Origin: Eurosta solidaginis
Lineage: Eukaryota; Arthropoda; Insecta; Diptera; Tephritidae
Direction of reading: 5' to 3'
Length of the DNA: 64,000 nucleotides
Assembly (NCBI RefSeq): GCF_040869045.1
Contig: NC_090323.1
Span: 175,482,083-175,546,082 of the forward strand
Below are positions 23,243 to 34,837 of the stretch, one piece after another. The position numbers were made by a program, and so were the translations under genes. Numbering within the stretch: the stretch's first letter is position 1; each line of letters starts with the position of its first letter. The notes beneath the pieces were generated by a model, which worked only from the letters and a program-made list of their open reading frames with translations, did no database searches and was not told the DNA's origin.

Positions 23243-23650
23243 AATTAAACTTCCTTAACCATAACGCCATGGTCGTAGCCATACCCATATCCATAACCAT
23301 CTTCAATGTGATCGATTAATGGTGCCTTAACCTAAAAATCGTGAAAATTTCATAAAACTGAAGAAAATTACAACATATTCCACAAAAAATAAGTCTCTTA
23401 GTCGTAACGTATCTAAAACAATGAATAAAATCTACGAAAAGTTATTAAATTCACCAACTCAAATATTTTTAGGTTATGGATATGGCGAGAAACCAAAAAC
23501 CAATTGGTTGGCTATGGTATTGTTATGGCGATAGCGTTATGGTATGGCACCATTAATCGATTACATTGATTTCCATAAGGTAGGTTCGATCAGCTGTTTT
23601 ATCTGGTTATGGTTTTATGGTTATAAGTCACCATTAATTGGCCCTTAAAA
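23243..23650. mobile_element. MITE-like element, ends GGCCAATTAA
   Basis: GGCCAATTAA near 23240 is mirrored by TTAATTGGCC near 23636-23645. Inside, AATGTGATCGATTAATGGTG (23306-23325) is almost perfectly inverted as CACCATTAATCGATTACATT (23549-23568), and ACCATAA/TTATGGT words cluster at both ends. No coding sequence. A similar GGTTTATGGTTATAAGTCAC end fragment occurs near 26780. Confidence 0.5.
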
Positions 23651-23942
23651 AATCATTCCCAAACAGGTGACCGCCGGAAATCAGCTGATTCTTACTTTTT
23701 TAATTTGATTTAACATTTCAAATGCCGATGCAGTATGAATTTAACATTAGTCCAACGAATTACAAAAACAGCTAGCAGTATTAGTACGTCGCCCTGCTGC
23801 CACTTTGTATGATTCCGTCATACCGTTCTAACAGCAATTTTAGTGCAATCAACAAGAAAAAAAAAACAGTTGAACAGGAGGAGGTGCTTAAAGTGTCACA
23901 AGATTGCTCCGAATGGCATAATTGAATCCGTATGAGTGCATA

Positions 23943-24061
23943 GTGTAACCAGAAGTTTGCTCCATGACAAATATTAAAAACCAGGACGTTTGTTGTAAAA
24001 TCACTCCGTCCTCTTGTCAAATACTACAATCTTTCTAGGACCCATGCTATTTGCTGATAAG
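23943..24061 (-). mobile_element. LINE-1x copy, short 3' fragment
   Basis: GTGTAACCAGAAGTTTG, AAAACCAGGACG and CTCCGTCCTCTTGTCAAATA match the antisense of the last roughly 120 bp of LINE-1x (compare 18100-18190 and 35670-35770). Confidence 0.7.
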
Positions 24062-24344
24062 CCACCCCTATGACGGATCGCCATTTAAGCCTTTATTCAC
24101 TCGCCAGCCTTTGAACTCTTCTGGTGCGGCCTCCACATGCTACCCGTGTCCTAGGATGCTTGTTTATTTGGAGGATGTAGTTCTGACATTCCTTGGTAGA
24201 CCAAGATACTCGGAGTATCTTATAATCAGGTCCTGATGCTGCAGAAGGAGCAGCGCGTCCTCTGATATTATTACATGGAATGCATACTTTTGCTTTTATT
24301 ATCGCGGAGACCACCACCCCCCTAATCCACACTTGCTTGAAACA
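24062..24344. other. Unassigned interval
   Basis: Nothing recognisable between the LINE-1x fragment and the RTE-like piece. Confidence 0.4.
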
Positions 24345-24472
24345 ACTTATTTAATTGGTCCTTAACCGTTTAAACGGTTATAGTCAATTGCTCAGACCAA
24401 GGGAGCTCAAATCGCTTTCCACCTGGTCCTTTCAGCGGAATGGGGGCCGCCCTCTTCGTCTGCTTTCCGAAT
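24345..24472 (-). mobile_element. RTE-like LINE, 3' end (outer element, distal part)
   Basis: The antisense strand gives AGCAGACGAAGAGGGCGGCC then CCGCTGAAAGGACCAGGTGG, matching the GGGRPPFRWKDEVESDL region of the copy at 3540-4035, and ends with the same CCGTTTAAACGG. Its continuation lies at 26418-26625, across a nested LINE. Confidence 0.65.
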
Positions 24473-26417
24473 CGTAAATGTAAATGTATTTATTTATTAC
24501 GGCTTTCCTAAGCCTAACTTAAAACTATTTTACATGTTTATAATTGTCTTCTGGACTATGCAATCTAGAATAGTTACATCTATGTCCTACCTTGGAGTAC
24601 TATGGATGGGAGACTTCCAGATCATGCGAACAAAGCGTTGTGCTTGTGTAGTATGTAGGCATTTTACGCATGTTAGTAAAGCGCGAAGGCAACATCTGCA
24701 CGGCGATGCACTGAGTTAATCGAGTGATGCGCTTCAGTATGTGCTTCGGCAACCTTTTTTGTATGCGTACAAGAGCTTGGAAGTCTTGGCGCTACATAGC
24801 AATATAGAGTATAGTTTCGCTGCACTTCTATCGATGCTATGGAAGTCCGCCTGTCCAGCACTAAATTGGTAGTGTTCTGCAATAATTGTACAATTTTTGT
24901 TTAAATTTATTGGAATGACATGATTTAATATCATTCGGTAGTTCATTATAGGATTTAAGACCTTTATAATACAGATTACATTTGTCTGCTTCAGTTTTAT
25001 AAGCCGGCAGATTAAAATCATTTTTATTACGAGTATTTACAGAGTGTATATCTTTTACATATTTTATATTCGTCCTCAAATACGCAGGCAAAGTTCCTTC
25101 TATTATGTTTTTAATAAATTTTATGGTATAATAAAAAAGTTGCTGTCTAATGCTAAGCCAATTAAGAGAGCATAGCATGTCTCTGATAGGTGTGTCATAC
25201 CGTTTTTTGAGAATGAATCTCATAGCGCGGTTCTGTTGCTTTTGTAGCTTGTATATCTGACTATCTCGCAAGATGAAAAATATAGTTGGGCAATAAATAA
25301 AATGAGGTTCGATTATAGATCTGTAGACGATGATTTTATACCTTCTATTTAAATATTTGCAGGTTCGTTGTGTAAAATATAACTTTTTCGCTATTTTCCC
25401 TACCGTATAATCCACGTGCTCGTTGAAATTCAGCTTATCATCTATTTTTATTCCCAAGTATTTTAAGGTGCTGACTTTTTCAATTAGTTCGTTATTTATA
25501 TTTAAGTTTTGTAGCTCACTGTTTTGAAAATTGCGTCTAGATATAACCATAAATTTCGTTTTATTGACATTCACTTTTAGTCTGTTTACGCATAACCAAC
25601 CATATACGCTGTTAAGATCTTCTTGCAGCTTAGCATATATTTCAGTAATATTGTTCCCACTTATCATCAGCAATGTATCATCAGCAAACAATTTTATTTC
25701 ACAGTGCTTAATGGAGCTAGTTATATCATTAATATATATATTGAACAGTATGGGTGCCAGCACAGACCCTTGAGGTAGACCAACAGGTACCTCCCTTTTA
25801 TCCGATACGGACGTTCCAATCACTGTTCTTTGGTATCTGTTAATTAGGAAGTCTTGAAACCATTTTAGTTCTATACCAGAAACGCCAATGCAAGAAAGCT
25901 TTTTCAGCATTAAGTTTTGGTCGATCGTCTCGAATGCACGCTTTAAATCCAAAAACACAGCTAATATGTGTTTTTTCCTGCTTAAGTCTTCTTTCCAGTT
26001 AGCTACAACCAAATTCAAAGCACTTTCACATGAATGTTTCTTTCGAAAACCAGATTGTTGAGGTATAATAATTACATTATCTTCTAAATCTTTTACCAGC
26101 TGATTTTTTACCACTGTTTCCAAAATTTTTTCATCACATTGTAACGTGTTAATAGGTCTTATCTCCTCAGCTTTGATGGTATTTTTAACTTTTTCTAATG
26201 GCACAACTATAGAAGATTTCCATAAACTAGGAACGAGACCTTTATCTAAGCTCTCATTAACAAGTTGAGAATAGAAGAAACCTGTATACGTTATGGAGTA
26301 TTTAACGACTCCTTCCGACACAAGTTTCTTCCCTCCAATTTTATTTTTAAACTTACTTACTATATCAACTATCTCTGAAGTGGATACTTTCTGAAACTTA
26401 AAAGCAGCGTATTCGCT
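24473..26417 (-). mobile_element. L2/CR1-like LINE, 5' truncated, nested in the RTE-like copy
   Basis: An antisense insertion with an RT frame (24861-26417), a 388-bp 3' UTR and a tail of ACATTT-like units (24473-24500). It lacks the endonuclease, so it is a 5'-truncated copy. RTE-like sequence stops near 26418 and resumes at 24472 with about 70 bp of the outer element missing, which suggests a deletion at the insertion site. Confidence 0.8.
24861..26417 (-). pseudogene. Reverse transcriptase of the L2/CR1-like LINE
   Basis: One open frame, uninterrupted from the truncated 5' edge to its stop, contains STSEIVDIVSKFKNKIGG (before RT), QQSGFRKKHSCESALNLV, AVFLDLKRAFETIDQ (first catalytic Asp), GLPQGSVLAPILFNIYIND, KLFADDTLLMISG (catalytic Asp pair, about 25665-25700) and the VNVNKTKFMVI block. 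The clade (L2/CR1/Crack-like) is inferred from FRK-HSCE and FADDT. The codon at 26319-26321 is GTG in mid-frame, not a start, since homologous residues continue upstream. Intact frame plus truncation points to a fairly recent dead-on-arrival insertion. Confidence 0.85.
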
Positions 26418-26625
26418 GCGTTTTAATTCGCCGGGCTATGTTGATGTCTGCATAAAGCTCGTAGAGCTCATCATTAAATCTTTTTCGTTAATCGCCAACG
26501 CGTAGATGTTCGAAAATCTTTCGAAAAACTTTTCTCTCGAACACTTCCAGAGCCGTTTCATCTGATGTTGTCATGGTCGATGCTTCTGCACCATATAGCA
26601 GCACGCGCATATAAGTGGGTTGCAG
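26418..26625 (-). mobile_element. RTE-like LINE, proximal part of the split copy
   Basis: The antisense strand reads VLLYGAEASTMTTSDETALEVFERK then ELYELY and ends in GAATTAAAACG, colinear with 3690-3870. It is the upstream portion of the element continued at 24345-24472. Confidence 0.7.
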
Positions 26626-26629
26626 ATAG

Positions 26630-26745
26630 AGATATACGCCGCCGATGAACGCCTCCGCCGCCGCCGATTAGGGTCGTTTTTCGCACGCCGCCGCCGAATG
26701 TCAAAAATATCGGCGCGGCGGCGGCGGCGGCGTCCGGCGCGCTAC
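26630..26745. repeat. GC-rich CCG/CGG trinucleotide cluster
   Basis: CCGCCGCCG and GGCGGCGGCGGCGG runs face each other as an imperfect inverted repeat in otherwise AT-rich DNA (26638-26660 and 26714-26742). It could be the end-rich core of a small DNA transposon; no target duplication was found. Confidence 0.55.
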
Positions 26746-27050
26746 TGTATTTTCTACTCGTTTAATACTGTTTAGGCCATGGTTTATGGTTATAAGTCAC
26801 CATGTCGGATATGGTCGAAAGTGGTATCAACGGATGCGCATCACTGCCAGTTATAAGAAACTAATTGCGAAATTTAACTCTTTCTAACTGTTCAAAAGTT
26901 ATTTAAAAAAACAAGTGTTTTCGATGTCAGCTTAACACGGACTTTGATCACCCATTTCACCAAGTTATTAAAACAAAATACTAAAAGAAAAGTTATATAA
27001 TAAACTAGCAGAGTACCCGACGTCGTAAAAGCAGTACTATATAGACTAAT
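26746..27050. other. Unassigned interval
   Basis: Contains a short fragment resembling one end of the 23243 MITE (about 26775-26803). Otherwise nothing recognised. Confidence 0.4.
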
Positions 27051-27400
27051 ACATTAGACTAATCCCAACCCCCATTTGTATGGGAGATGCCACGCCCCTT
27101 TTTCGCTATCCCAATTTTTCCCGAGGGGGTAGGAACTAGTCTTATATACCTCCTCACCTAATTTCAGTCGTCTAGCTTTAATACTTTCAGATATATTGAC
27201 AACGAAAAATTCCAGTTGTATGGGAGGTGCCACGCCCCCTTGTCGAAAACTTGTTTTATATAGCCTACCATACATTGACGCACTCAGGGTATGTCATGGC
27301 AAAATTTTGTTCGATTCCATTCTGCGGTTTAGGCTGCAAGTCCAAACATACATACAGACATACTTTCACAAATATATAGTAGATATTTATATGCTCACAA
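27051..27400 (+). repeat. Repeat D, GTATGGGAGGTGCCACGCCC-type
   Basis: The block TTGTATGGGAG-TGCCACGCCCC is repeated (27076 and 27216) about 140 bp apart, each followed by a T-rich stretch and a TTTATATA-CCT block; a diverged relative occurs at 34560-34760. The GTGCCACGCCC word is shared with repeat A. No coding potential. Confidence 0.5.
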
Positions 27401-29889
27401 ATAAAATGACCCAAGGCGTTTCAAATTGCCCTCAAGTTGTTAAAAAAGCAAAAAAAAAGGTGCCGATTTTTAAAAAAAATTTTATATTGCGATTGGCTGA
27501 AAGAATAAGCCAAATCAGTGATGCAAAATCCTTTAGTAGGTTCTAGGGGCATAAACACTCTTTTGAACAGATTCTTACCTCATACTTAAGTTGAGGATAT
27601 ATGTACGAATGAGAAGGTTTTAAAAAATCATTTGGGCTTACATTCAAAAATCTATTGTTTATTTGCGAAACTATACAAAGCGTCTGAAATGGCTATTTTG
27701 ATTTTCACACTTCATCCTTCAACACCCAAGTCTCCCGGTTTGACATAAAGTTGGCGGCCCTATCCAAAACTAGTCCCTTGGAGTGAATCACATTGATTAT
27801 AGCCTATCAACCAAGTTTAAATATCACCTACACGTTACGGCTCCTTTTACAAATGTGAATACGTAGACAAATATATTTACCAGGTCAGGCTTTGTCCTTC
27901 GCAAGAACACTCATAGTGGTGAAGCAAAAACCTTTCCCCAAAACAGCCGAACTAATGACTGTGTGTGCTATTACCCTAACGTAGTGGACAGTCGAACTAG
28001 TCTGAAAACTGAAGCTACGCGGTCATCCATAATGAGCTCTTATATCATAAGGCCGGAAAACAGCAGTAAACATCTTTCAACTTAAAATCGGTCGACTTTC
28101 ATTCTAAAATATCGTTTTGATTTAACGAAGACTATTGAAATAAATGATGTGAACACAAACGTCTGCAAACTTTGGTCTACATTTTAAAAATTTTATCCAG
28201 AGTCCTTGTAAAATTTTAATTATGTAGATGCGCCGAGTATTTTACAATTTTCACCGATTACGCAATGACTTCCACTTAGATTGCTTATAATTTCGAAGGC
28301 GGCGTCCTTGGCCGAATAGTCACTCCCTAATGTTTCAAGGTGTTTCTCTGGTGTAGCTCGGCAGCATAGCGCGACAAAAGCATCCGTTGGAAAGTCTTCG
28401 GAGCTACACCTAGAGCTTCTAGGAAAGTGACGGACGAAGGTATGAGTTCGAAGTCGCAGTCCTATAGCTGGCATATGTTGTGAGAGTCAGGAGGCGTGGT
28501 AGCGACTGGTGGTCGGGATTGCTATTGTTCGCACATCGGGAATTGTAGCTCTTAAAAACAGCCGAAAAACTGGAGCCGCCCTGTGCCACGAGAGTCATGA
28601 GTATTAATAGACCATTAATAGCAACCGTAAGTCGCCTTTGTGCGTGACCTCAAAGGAGTCACAAATGATTTAAAGAAATAGTGTTCGCGAAGATTAAGAG
28701 ATTAAGAGATATGCAAACAAAAGTGTGGCTATTTTATGTATTTCTATTTCTTTTCAGCAGACGCAGCACTACCATTTCGAAAGACCGGGGTTAGGTTCGA
28801 AGCCTCTCTGGAGTAAGTGAAGGAGGGGCAATCCCTCCGCAAGGAGCTACTCCTGAAAATTTTTGAACGGCCGATAGAGTGATCGGTGTAAACCTCTAGT
28901 TGCAGAGAATGATTTTCGTTTGCCGAGAGAGGACTTTACAATTTCGTACCTATTCCAATGTAGCATTTATTGGCAAGAGTGATTTTTCTTGAAACAACTC
29001 CCTCTAGCTATCCCAAGGTCGCGATATTCTTTCATCCCATCAACTTAACCACCCCACTGAATGAAAGGATAGAAGCGGTTTACTCGGGTCGTCAGATACC
29101 AAGTATTTACTAGTTATAGTTTTACTGTCCATACGCGTTTGTTTGAAAGTATGTGCCCGCCCTAATGCTCAAATATATACTGGGCTACTATAGGAATATG
29201 CACGTAGCTTTGGACTTTGAGTTTAATTTCATACACTTGTTAGATTTCCATGGAAGGCGCCATGGTCGAGTTACGATCCCACATTGTTTATAGGCCTAAA
29301 AACTCTTTGTATAAATTGACTTTGCTTAGAGAGAGAACTTGTTTACTGACAGACAACTCTGATATATATCATCCATAAGCAGGCTGCAAACGACAAGCGG
29401 TATTTCTCGTTGTATTCACAACCATTTGGCATGGCTAAGAGCCACGCAATCGAGATCCTGCGGTCGCTTCTCTCACGACATCGCCCATCCGTTCCATTAA
29501 GTCCCCTCCTGTTTCCTGGCGTCCTCAGTTTTCCCGGAACTAATGCCTTTTATTTCGTTACATCCCTGTTTCTAGTTCCTTCCTCCATAATGAAAATCGG
29601 CCCTATAAAGAGCCTATATCCGCACTGGTTTGTGTAGTCGCCATAATATAAGTGCATACAGGTTATTTTTGGAGAGCAGTAAGGCACCGTGGAAGCATGT
29701 CTTCCACAGACTTGTGTTAAGTGCCAAACCGGACTTAAAAATGGTTTGAACGCATATACATCGTCCATCTAATAGCCACGGGCCCGGAAAGTGTCCTGGG
29801 TTCTTTCAGGATTTTAAAAAACGTTGGGAGCTATAATGTTGGCTTACACGCCATTTCGATTGAGTTTCATCCCAACCGACAGTTGGTTG
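27401..29889. other. Unassigned 2.5-kb interval
   Basis: I see no conserved protein block, tandem array or clear terminal repeats. Base composition is more balanced around 28200-28900. The open frame at 28220-28474 (minus, 84 codons) has no recognisable family. This is the largest stretch in the left half that may be host non-repetitive sequence. Confidence 0.4.
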
Positions 29890-31295
29890 GTTGGTTGGTT
29901 GGAGTAGCGAGTCCAAATTGACTCCAATTGGCGCTCATGCGCCGTTTTGATACCACAAACTCGTGAGTTAACCAATGAAAGGGTGTTGTAAGAAGACTAA
30001 TAAACATTTTCAAGCGCCTCAGGGAAACCCGTCCTATATCCATCCTGTGGAGTTTATAAATTTGAGAAGCTCTCCCGGCCTAACATCCTTGAGTTCTGGG
30101 AGGCTTTCGAAAAAGGGCTTTACAAGAAACTTTATTCTGCTTCGACAGTGTGCTGGGCATTCGCACAGCAGATGCTGAATCATTTCCTCCGCCTCCGAAC
30201 GCTTGCAACTGCGGCAGGAGGTGTTGTGTTCCAGTCCCATCCGTGCCGCATGTACCCCAATTGTCCAATGCCCCGTGATCACCTACTCTGAATAGATCCC
30301 TTCTGTTCATCTTAAGGACGTTTTTCGTTATATAATGGCCACATGCTCTTCGAAACACTACATATCCGCAACCGATTCCACCTATTGTTGGCCTCACTCA
30401 ACAAGTGCTGGGAGATGCGATCCTTGATAAGCCACAGGAGTGTAAGGACCTCCTTCGCTCCTGAGACATCAAGAGCCGCTCCACGCCGTGCCAGCTCATC
30501 CGCCATCTCGTTCATGGCGCTCTCCCTACACTGCCCAACCTGGTTTGATGATATCGTCTCTGACCCAAGGGCCCAAGAGCCGCCTGGCTATCGGAGAAGA
30601 TAGCTACCCTGTTACTGTTACCATTGATATCCACTAACGCTTTACACGCCTCTTGGATAGCGAAAATCTCAGCTTGAAACACGCTTGCCGAGTCGGGAAG
30701 CCGTATACATAAGGACGTGGGCGGGACAGTCGCAAATAATCCCACTCCGCAAGCCATCCTAAATCCGTCCGTGAAAACTGAGATGGCAAATCTCTGAGTG
30801 ATCCCCCCATCTTTCCTTGTGGGGAAGAGAATTGTGTAGTTTGTGTCGAGAACTGTCCTTGGACATATGTAGTCCGTTTTTGACAAGATGCGGGAGTCGT
30901 TAATATTGAGCAGGATACGGCCGTGTCCGTATGTACGGTCCCTCCAAAGGCCCATCTCCGGAGGCCTTGGGCCCCTTGAGATGCCGTTTCTTTGATAAAG
31001 AGATCTACCGGTGGAACATTGCATATCACGTTTAAAGCTTCCGAGGGGCACGACCTAATTGCCCCCGTGATCGCTCCGCAGGCAGATCGTTGAACTTTCC
31101 CTAGCATGTTAATTATGTATTTCACCTCTACCGCCTTCCACCATACGAGTGCCCCATATGTCAGAATTGGTCGAATAACTGCCATATACATCCATGCCAT
31201 GAGGTCTGGCCTTACAAAGCATTCCTTTGCAGGCATACATAAGTAGCCCCGTAGGCTCGTTTGACTCTGTGCTTTGTGTTAAGCCTCCACATCTG
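29890..31295 (-). mobile_element. Second RNase H-bearing LINE (I/LOA-like), 3' half
   Basis: Antisense coding blocks run RVKRAYG and AWMYMAVIRPILTYGALVWW (post-RT region, about 31140-31270), an RNase H domain, a Cys-rich knuckle, and a 3' UTR ending in a (CAAC)n tail, seen as TTGGTTGGTTGGTTGG at 29884-29899 on the plus strand. It is a different family from LINE-1x. The RT lies upstream and is missing (5' truncation near 31295). Confidence 0.8.
30034..31236 (-). pseudogene. Post-RT, RNase H and Cys-rich protein remnant of the second LINE
   Basis: In at least three frames one reads IRPILTYGALVWWKA, then ISVFTDGFRMACGVG (first RNase H acidic block), SVFQAEIFAIQEACK (Glu), VAIFSDSQAALG (Asp), MADELARRGAA and finally CRSCKRSEAEEMIQHLLCEC, a zinc-knuckle-like motif. 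Between the DSQAA block and MADELARR about 30-40 residues, including the usual WVPGH motif, are deleted near 30515. Frameshifts join the blocks. Non-functional. Confidence 0.8.
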
Positions 31296-32080
31296 CCACT
31301 ATTAGTAAAAGCCCAGGCACCTCTTGCTAAAACAGTCGATTCGGTGTATTGATTTCTACCAATCCATACATACCTCGATATGTATTCATATGTGCTATTA
31401 AATAATACATCAGACAGCATGGAATGATGCAATATAGGAATTGAAAGAAAAGATAAAAATGGAAACATCTGTGGCAGCTGTTTTTTTGGGATTGTATACA
31501 TAGATAACTATTTACACTTAGGTGATGAGTGTTTGAGACCCACAATGCGTATTTTTTTCAACAACGAATATGAAACGATGACGATGTCTGTATGATGATA
31601 CTGCAATACCAGGATCATCCCATCGTCCATCCAAATGCAATTGAACAAACTGAACAAATTTCGAACCGGCCAAACAGATTGATATTTGTATAGTAGGTCC
31701 GTAAGAACATCACTGATATATAGCAACTTTCAACAAACCTACACACATTCCTATGTGGCATTGCATTTATTTAATGGTCAATAAGAAATAAGAAGTAGGT
31801 AGCTCCTCAATCCGTACAACTTAGCACGCGGCCACATTTTGGCTTCGTTCTTTTTCTTAATTTGCGGTTAAGTGCATTGACACGCACTGCCCAAAATTGA
31901 AATTCTTTAGTATTTGTTGTTGATGTTATTGTCGTTTAACACAGTTGCTACATTTTTTTTTTGGCATGCGCTATAATTTGCACTTGTCATGGAAGCGAAA
32001 GAGCTCAACATTGCGGCGTATATTCGCTTCGAATAAATCGAAATAAACTTTATATAGTGTTTCTTTTAAAGGGCCCTGTC
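31296..32080. other. Unassigned interval
   Basis: AT-rich sequence with no motif I can identify. Confidence 0.45.
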
Positions 32081-32084
32081 ACTG

Positions 32085-32330
32085 TTGTTGTTGTATTGAC
32101 AAAACTATTCCTCGCATTTTGGCGTGCGCTGCCTTGTCTATGACAATCACTAACTGCCTTAAAGGAAGTGAGTGGAACTTAGCCGCGATCAGAGGATTAA
32201 AACGCGATAGCTTAAAAGCCACAGAGCTTGGTTCAACCTGCTCATTAGGATAGACGCATTGGAAGCTTCGTGGAGCCTGTAGGAGCTGCAAAGCGGCCGG
32301 GCATAGTGGCGACCTGGTAACCAACGTACG
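32085..32330 (-). repeat. Unclassified retroposon 3' end with (CAA)n tail
   Basis: Antisense sequence containing CAGCTCCTACAGGCTCCACG, CTTCCAATGCGTC and GCGCACGCCAAAATGCGAGG ends in TCAATACAACAACAACA (plus strand GTTGTTGTTGTATTGA at 32082-32097). Its layout resembles repeat B and LINE-P tails, but the body differs. A frame stays open over 81 codons with no recognisable domain. Confidence 0.45.
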
Positions 32331-32459
32331 AAATGGGCTTAAGATTTGAAGGCAGAATTTCTCCTCATTGCTAGAAAGTGAAAGAGAGGACGATACCCTA
32401 TATCCCTATACAGATTAAACGTTCCGCCATCCCACTGTTGCGAAGTATGAATGGCAATA

Positions 32460-32640
32460 TTCGGGTTAGCCGAGCTATTCAAAGACGTAGACGAAGATCT
32501 GGTAAGAAGCGAATGCCTCCAGATTACCCCGGAATCAGCCTGCTTAATTCCGCGTATAAAATTCTATCTACTATTGTGCGAAAATTTGAAAAGCAAATTT
32601 AACGAACTGGCTGGATCTTATTAGGGCGATGCTGAACCTT
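32460..32640 (+). pseudogene. RTE-like RT fragment
   Basis: Reads DYPGISLLNSAYKILSTIV, matching the RT block usually NYRGISLLNTAYKI in RTE-like LINEs, then after a stop NELAGSYQ-G, the following IGPYQCGF-like block. It ends where repeat A begins (about 32646). Confidence 0.65.
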
Positions 32641-32646
32641 GTCAAG

Positions 32647-33274
32647 TTTTTATACTCAGCTGAGCAGAGCTCACAGAGCATATTCATTTTGTTCGCATCA
32701 CGGTACCCTGTATGTAACGTCATATACTAATCGAGATAGATATAGACTTCTATATATCAAAATGATCTGGGCGAAAAAAGAAATTCTTTTAGCCATGTCC
32801 GTCCGTCCGTCCGTAAACACGATAACTTGAGTAAATTTTGAGGTATGTTGATGCAATTTGGTACGTACGTTCCTGGGCACTCATCTCAGATCGCTATTTA
32901 AAAAGAACGAAATCGGACTATAACCACGCCCACTTTTTCGATATCGAAAATTTCGAAAAATCGAAAAACTGCGATGTTATATATATAAAAAGTGGGCGTG
33001 GTTATCATCCGATTTCCATTTTCAATACCAATCTATTCTGGGTCCAGATAAGCTCGTGTACCAAATTTGGTGAAGATATCTCAATATTTACTCAAGTTAT
33101 CGTGTTAACGGACAGACGGACGGACGGACGGACATGGATCAATCAACATTTTTTTCGATACTGATGATTTTGATATATGGAAGTCTATATCTATCTCGAT
33201 TCCTTTTTACCTGTACAACCAACCGTTACCCAATCAAAGTTATAATAGCCTGTGTACAAGTACAGCGGGTATAA
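32647..33274. repeat. Repeat A, inverted dimer
   Basis: The left half (32647-32945) is the antisense of the last roughly 300 bp of repeat A and the right half (32960-33274) is the sense copy, head to head at CCACGCCCACTTTTT...AAAAAGTGGGCGTGG. Both halves carry the GACGGAC run, the TATAGACTTC/GAAGTCTATA block and outward-facing TATAAAAA ends. Confidence 0.8.
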
Positions 33275-33276
33275 AA

Positions 33277-33715
33277 ACTTTTTAAGTTAAACGGTTTTAT
33301 TGAAAACAATACTTACATTAAGTAATAATAATACTAAAAGATAGAACATAATTATGTATGTCCTAGGTACTAGTCATCCCACTCCTCATCAAGCTACGGC
33401 GTTTATCAGACAAATAAATAAAAGCGTTGGGCGCGTGAAATTTCTAAAAACGTAAGGCGTAGCGTAACCTCATGAAGGTTCAGTTGTTCTTACTTATACA
33501 TATATGAAAATATGATTTGTAAAGATATGAGCGGTTGAATATCAATAGAAATTTGACGCGACCCACGCTCTTATTTATTTGTGATCAACGCTCTAGATTG
33601 ATGTGGAGTGTGATGACTAGTACCTAGGGCTTACATAATTATGTTCTATCTTTTAGTATTATTATTACTTAATGTAAGTATTGTTTTCAATAAAACTGTT
33701 TAACTTAAAACTTTT
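33277..33715. mobile_element. Palindromic (foldback-like) MITE
   Basis: Arms 33277-33452 and 33549-33715 are inverted copies, almost perfect for the outer 100 bp (AACATAATTATGTA, CCTAGGTACTAGTCATC) and looser inside (AAATAAATAA-AGCGT). The loop is about 95 bp. It abuts repeat A directly. No coding sequence is seen, and flanking T runs prevent a confident target duplication. Confidence 0.8.
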
Positions 33716-34559
33716 TTTTTATTTTATTTTTTTTCATATGTCACTTTCTATTCATGTGTATAATAGGTGTTCCAAATATGAGCCAAATCAGACCATAAAT
33801 ATGATTTTTTTTTAATATCTCGATCCTTGCGCCACCTATCGAAGTTTTTTTTCTTATTATTGCATTTTCATCGGGTTCTGATCTATATTCCAAGTTTCAA
33901 GCTCGCAGCTTAACGGGAAGTTACTTAAATTTCAATTACAAAATTCTGTTCGCTACACGGTGTCAAACTAAATAAAACCGCTTAAAAAGTTAATAAATTG
34001 TAATAAGGCCACCCTAACGCCAGCAAACCATTCATTATAATCAAGCGAATACTAGACAAATCACTCGCTAGTGATGGAATTTTCTCCTCAGAGTGACGTA
34101 CCGAATTAAGCCAAAAATAGTACTGAATATTATTATATGAGGCTGTGTAAATTGAATATAAAGCTACTGCTTTTACTGAAAACTAGTATCGCCCGGGGTC
34201 GAAAATTCGATAAATCCAATATGTTCGCTGGGGGCATACAAACTTCTTTTTATTTCAGATGGGCCACGACATCTTTCCCATAAATCCTATTAGTCTCCAC
34301 CACACCATTTGTATTGTGTAGCTCCAATCCCAATTTCACTTCCCAGGTGCAGCTGATTGTAACGATGTATTGTTTTTGATATTTCAGTTCTTTGTACGAA
34401 ACTTAAACATTTGAACGGGTGATGCCATACTTTTTAGAATGGGGGACTTACTTGTTAACATAACCAATATTAAGTGGGAATATCTTTGCGATCACGTATA
34501 AATATTTGAAAATATAATTCCTTATACAAGACTTCCCATATTAACAACAACCAGAGAAT
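33716..34559. other. Unassigned AT-rich interval
   Basis: T-rich at its start; nothing recognised. Confidence 0.45.
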
Positions 34560-34760
34560 ACCATCGATGCAGATTTAGGATATGGAAATTTGAAGATGTA
34601 CAAAAGGTGCCACACCCCTCTTTCCAATATACCCCCAATTTTGTGAAAATCGTCGAAATGGTACGTTGAAAAAAGGAGTTAAAAAAATTGCGTGTATCGT
34701 ATGGGGATATATCTAGGCCCATAGTCATAGTCGAAATAAAATAGGTTTAAATTTAGTTGC
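34560..34760 (+). repeat. Repeat D, diverged copy
   Basis: Contains AGGTGCCACACCCCTC and CCCCCAATTTTGTGAAAATC in the arrangement of repeat D at 27051. Weak match. Confidence 0.35.
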
Positions 34761-34837
34761 AGCTGTTTGGCTTAATTTTCTATGAGCTATCTGTCAAAAA
34801 ATCTGAAACTAAATTTGAAACCTATTTTATTTTGATT

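Noticed and set aside
26319..26321. Start codon of the L2-like RT
   Set aside because: The codon is GTG in mid-domain, and homologous residues (STSEIVDIVSKF) continue upstream to the truncation point.
28780..28800. B-box-like GGTTCGAAGCC near 28793
   Set aside because: No A box lies at suitable distance upstream, so a Pol III promoter is not supported.
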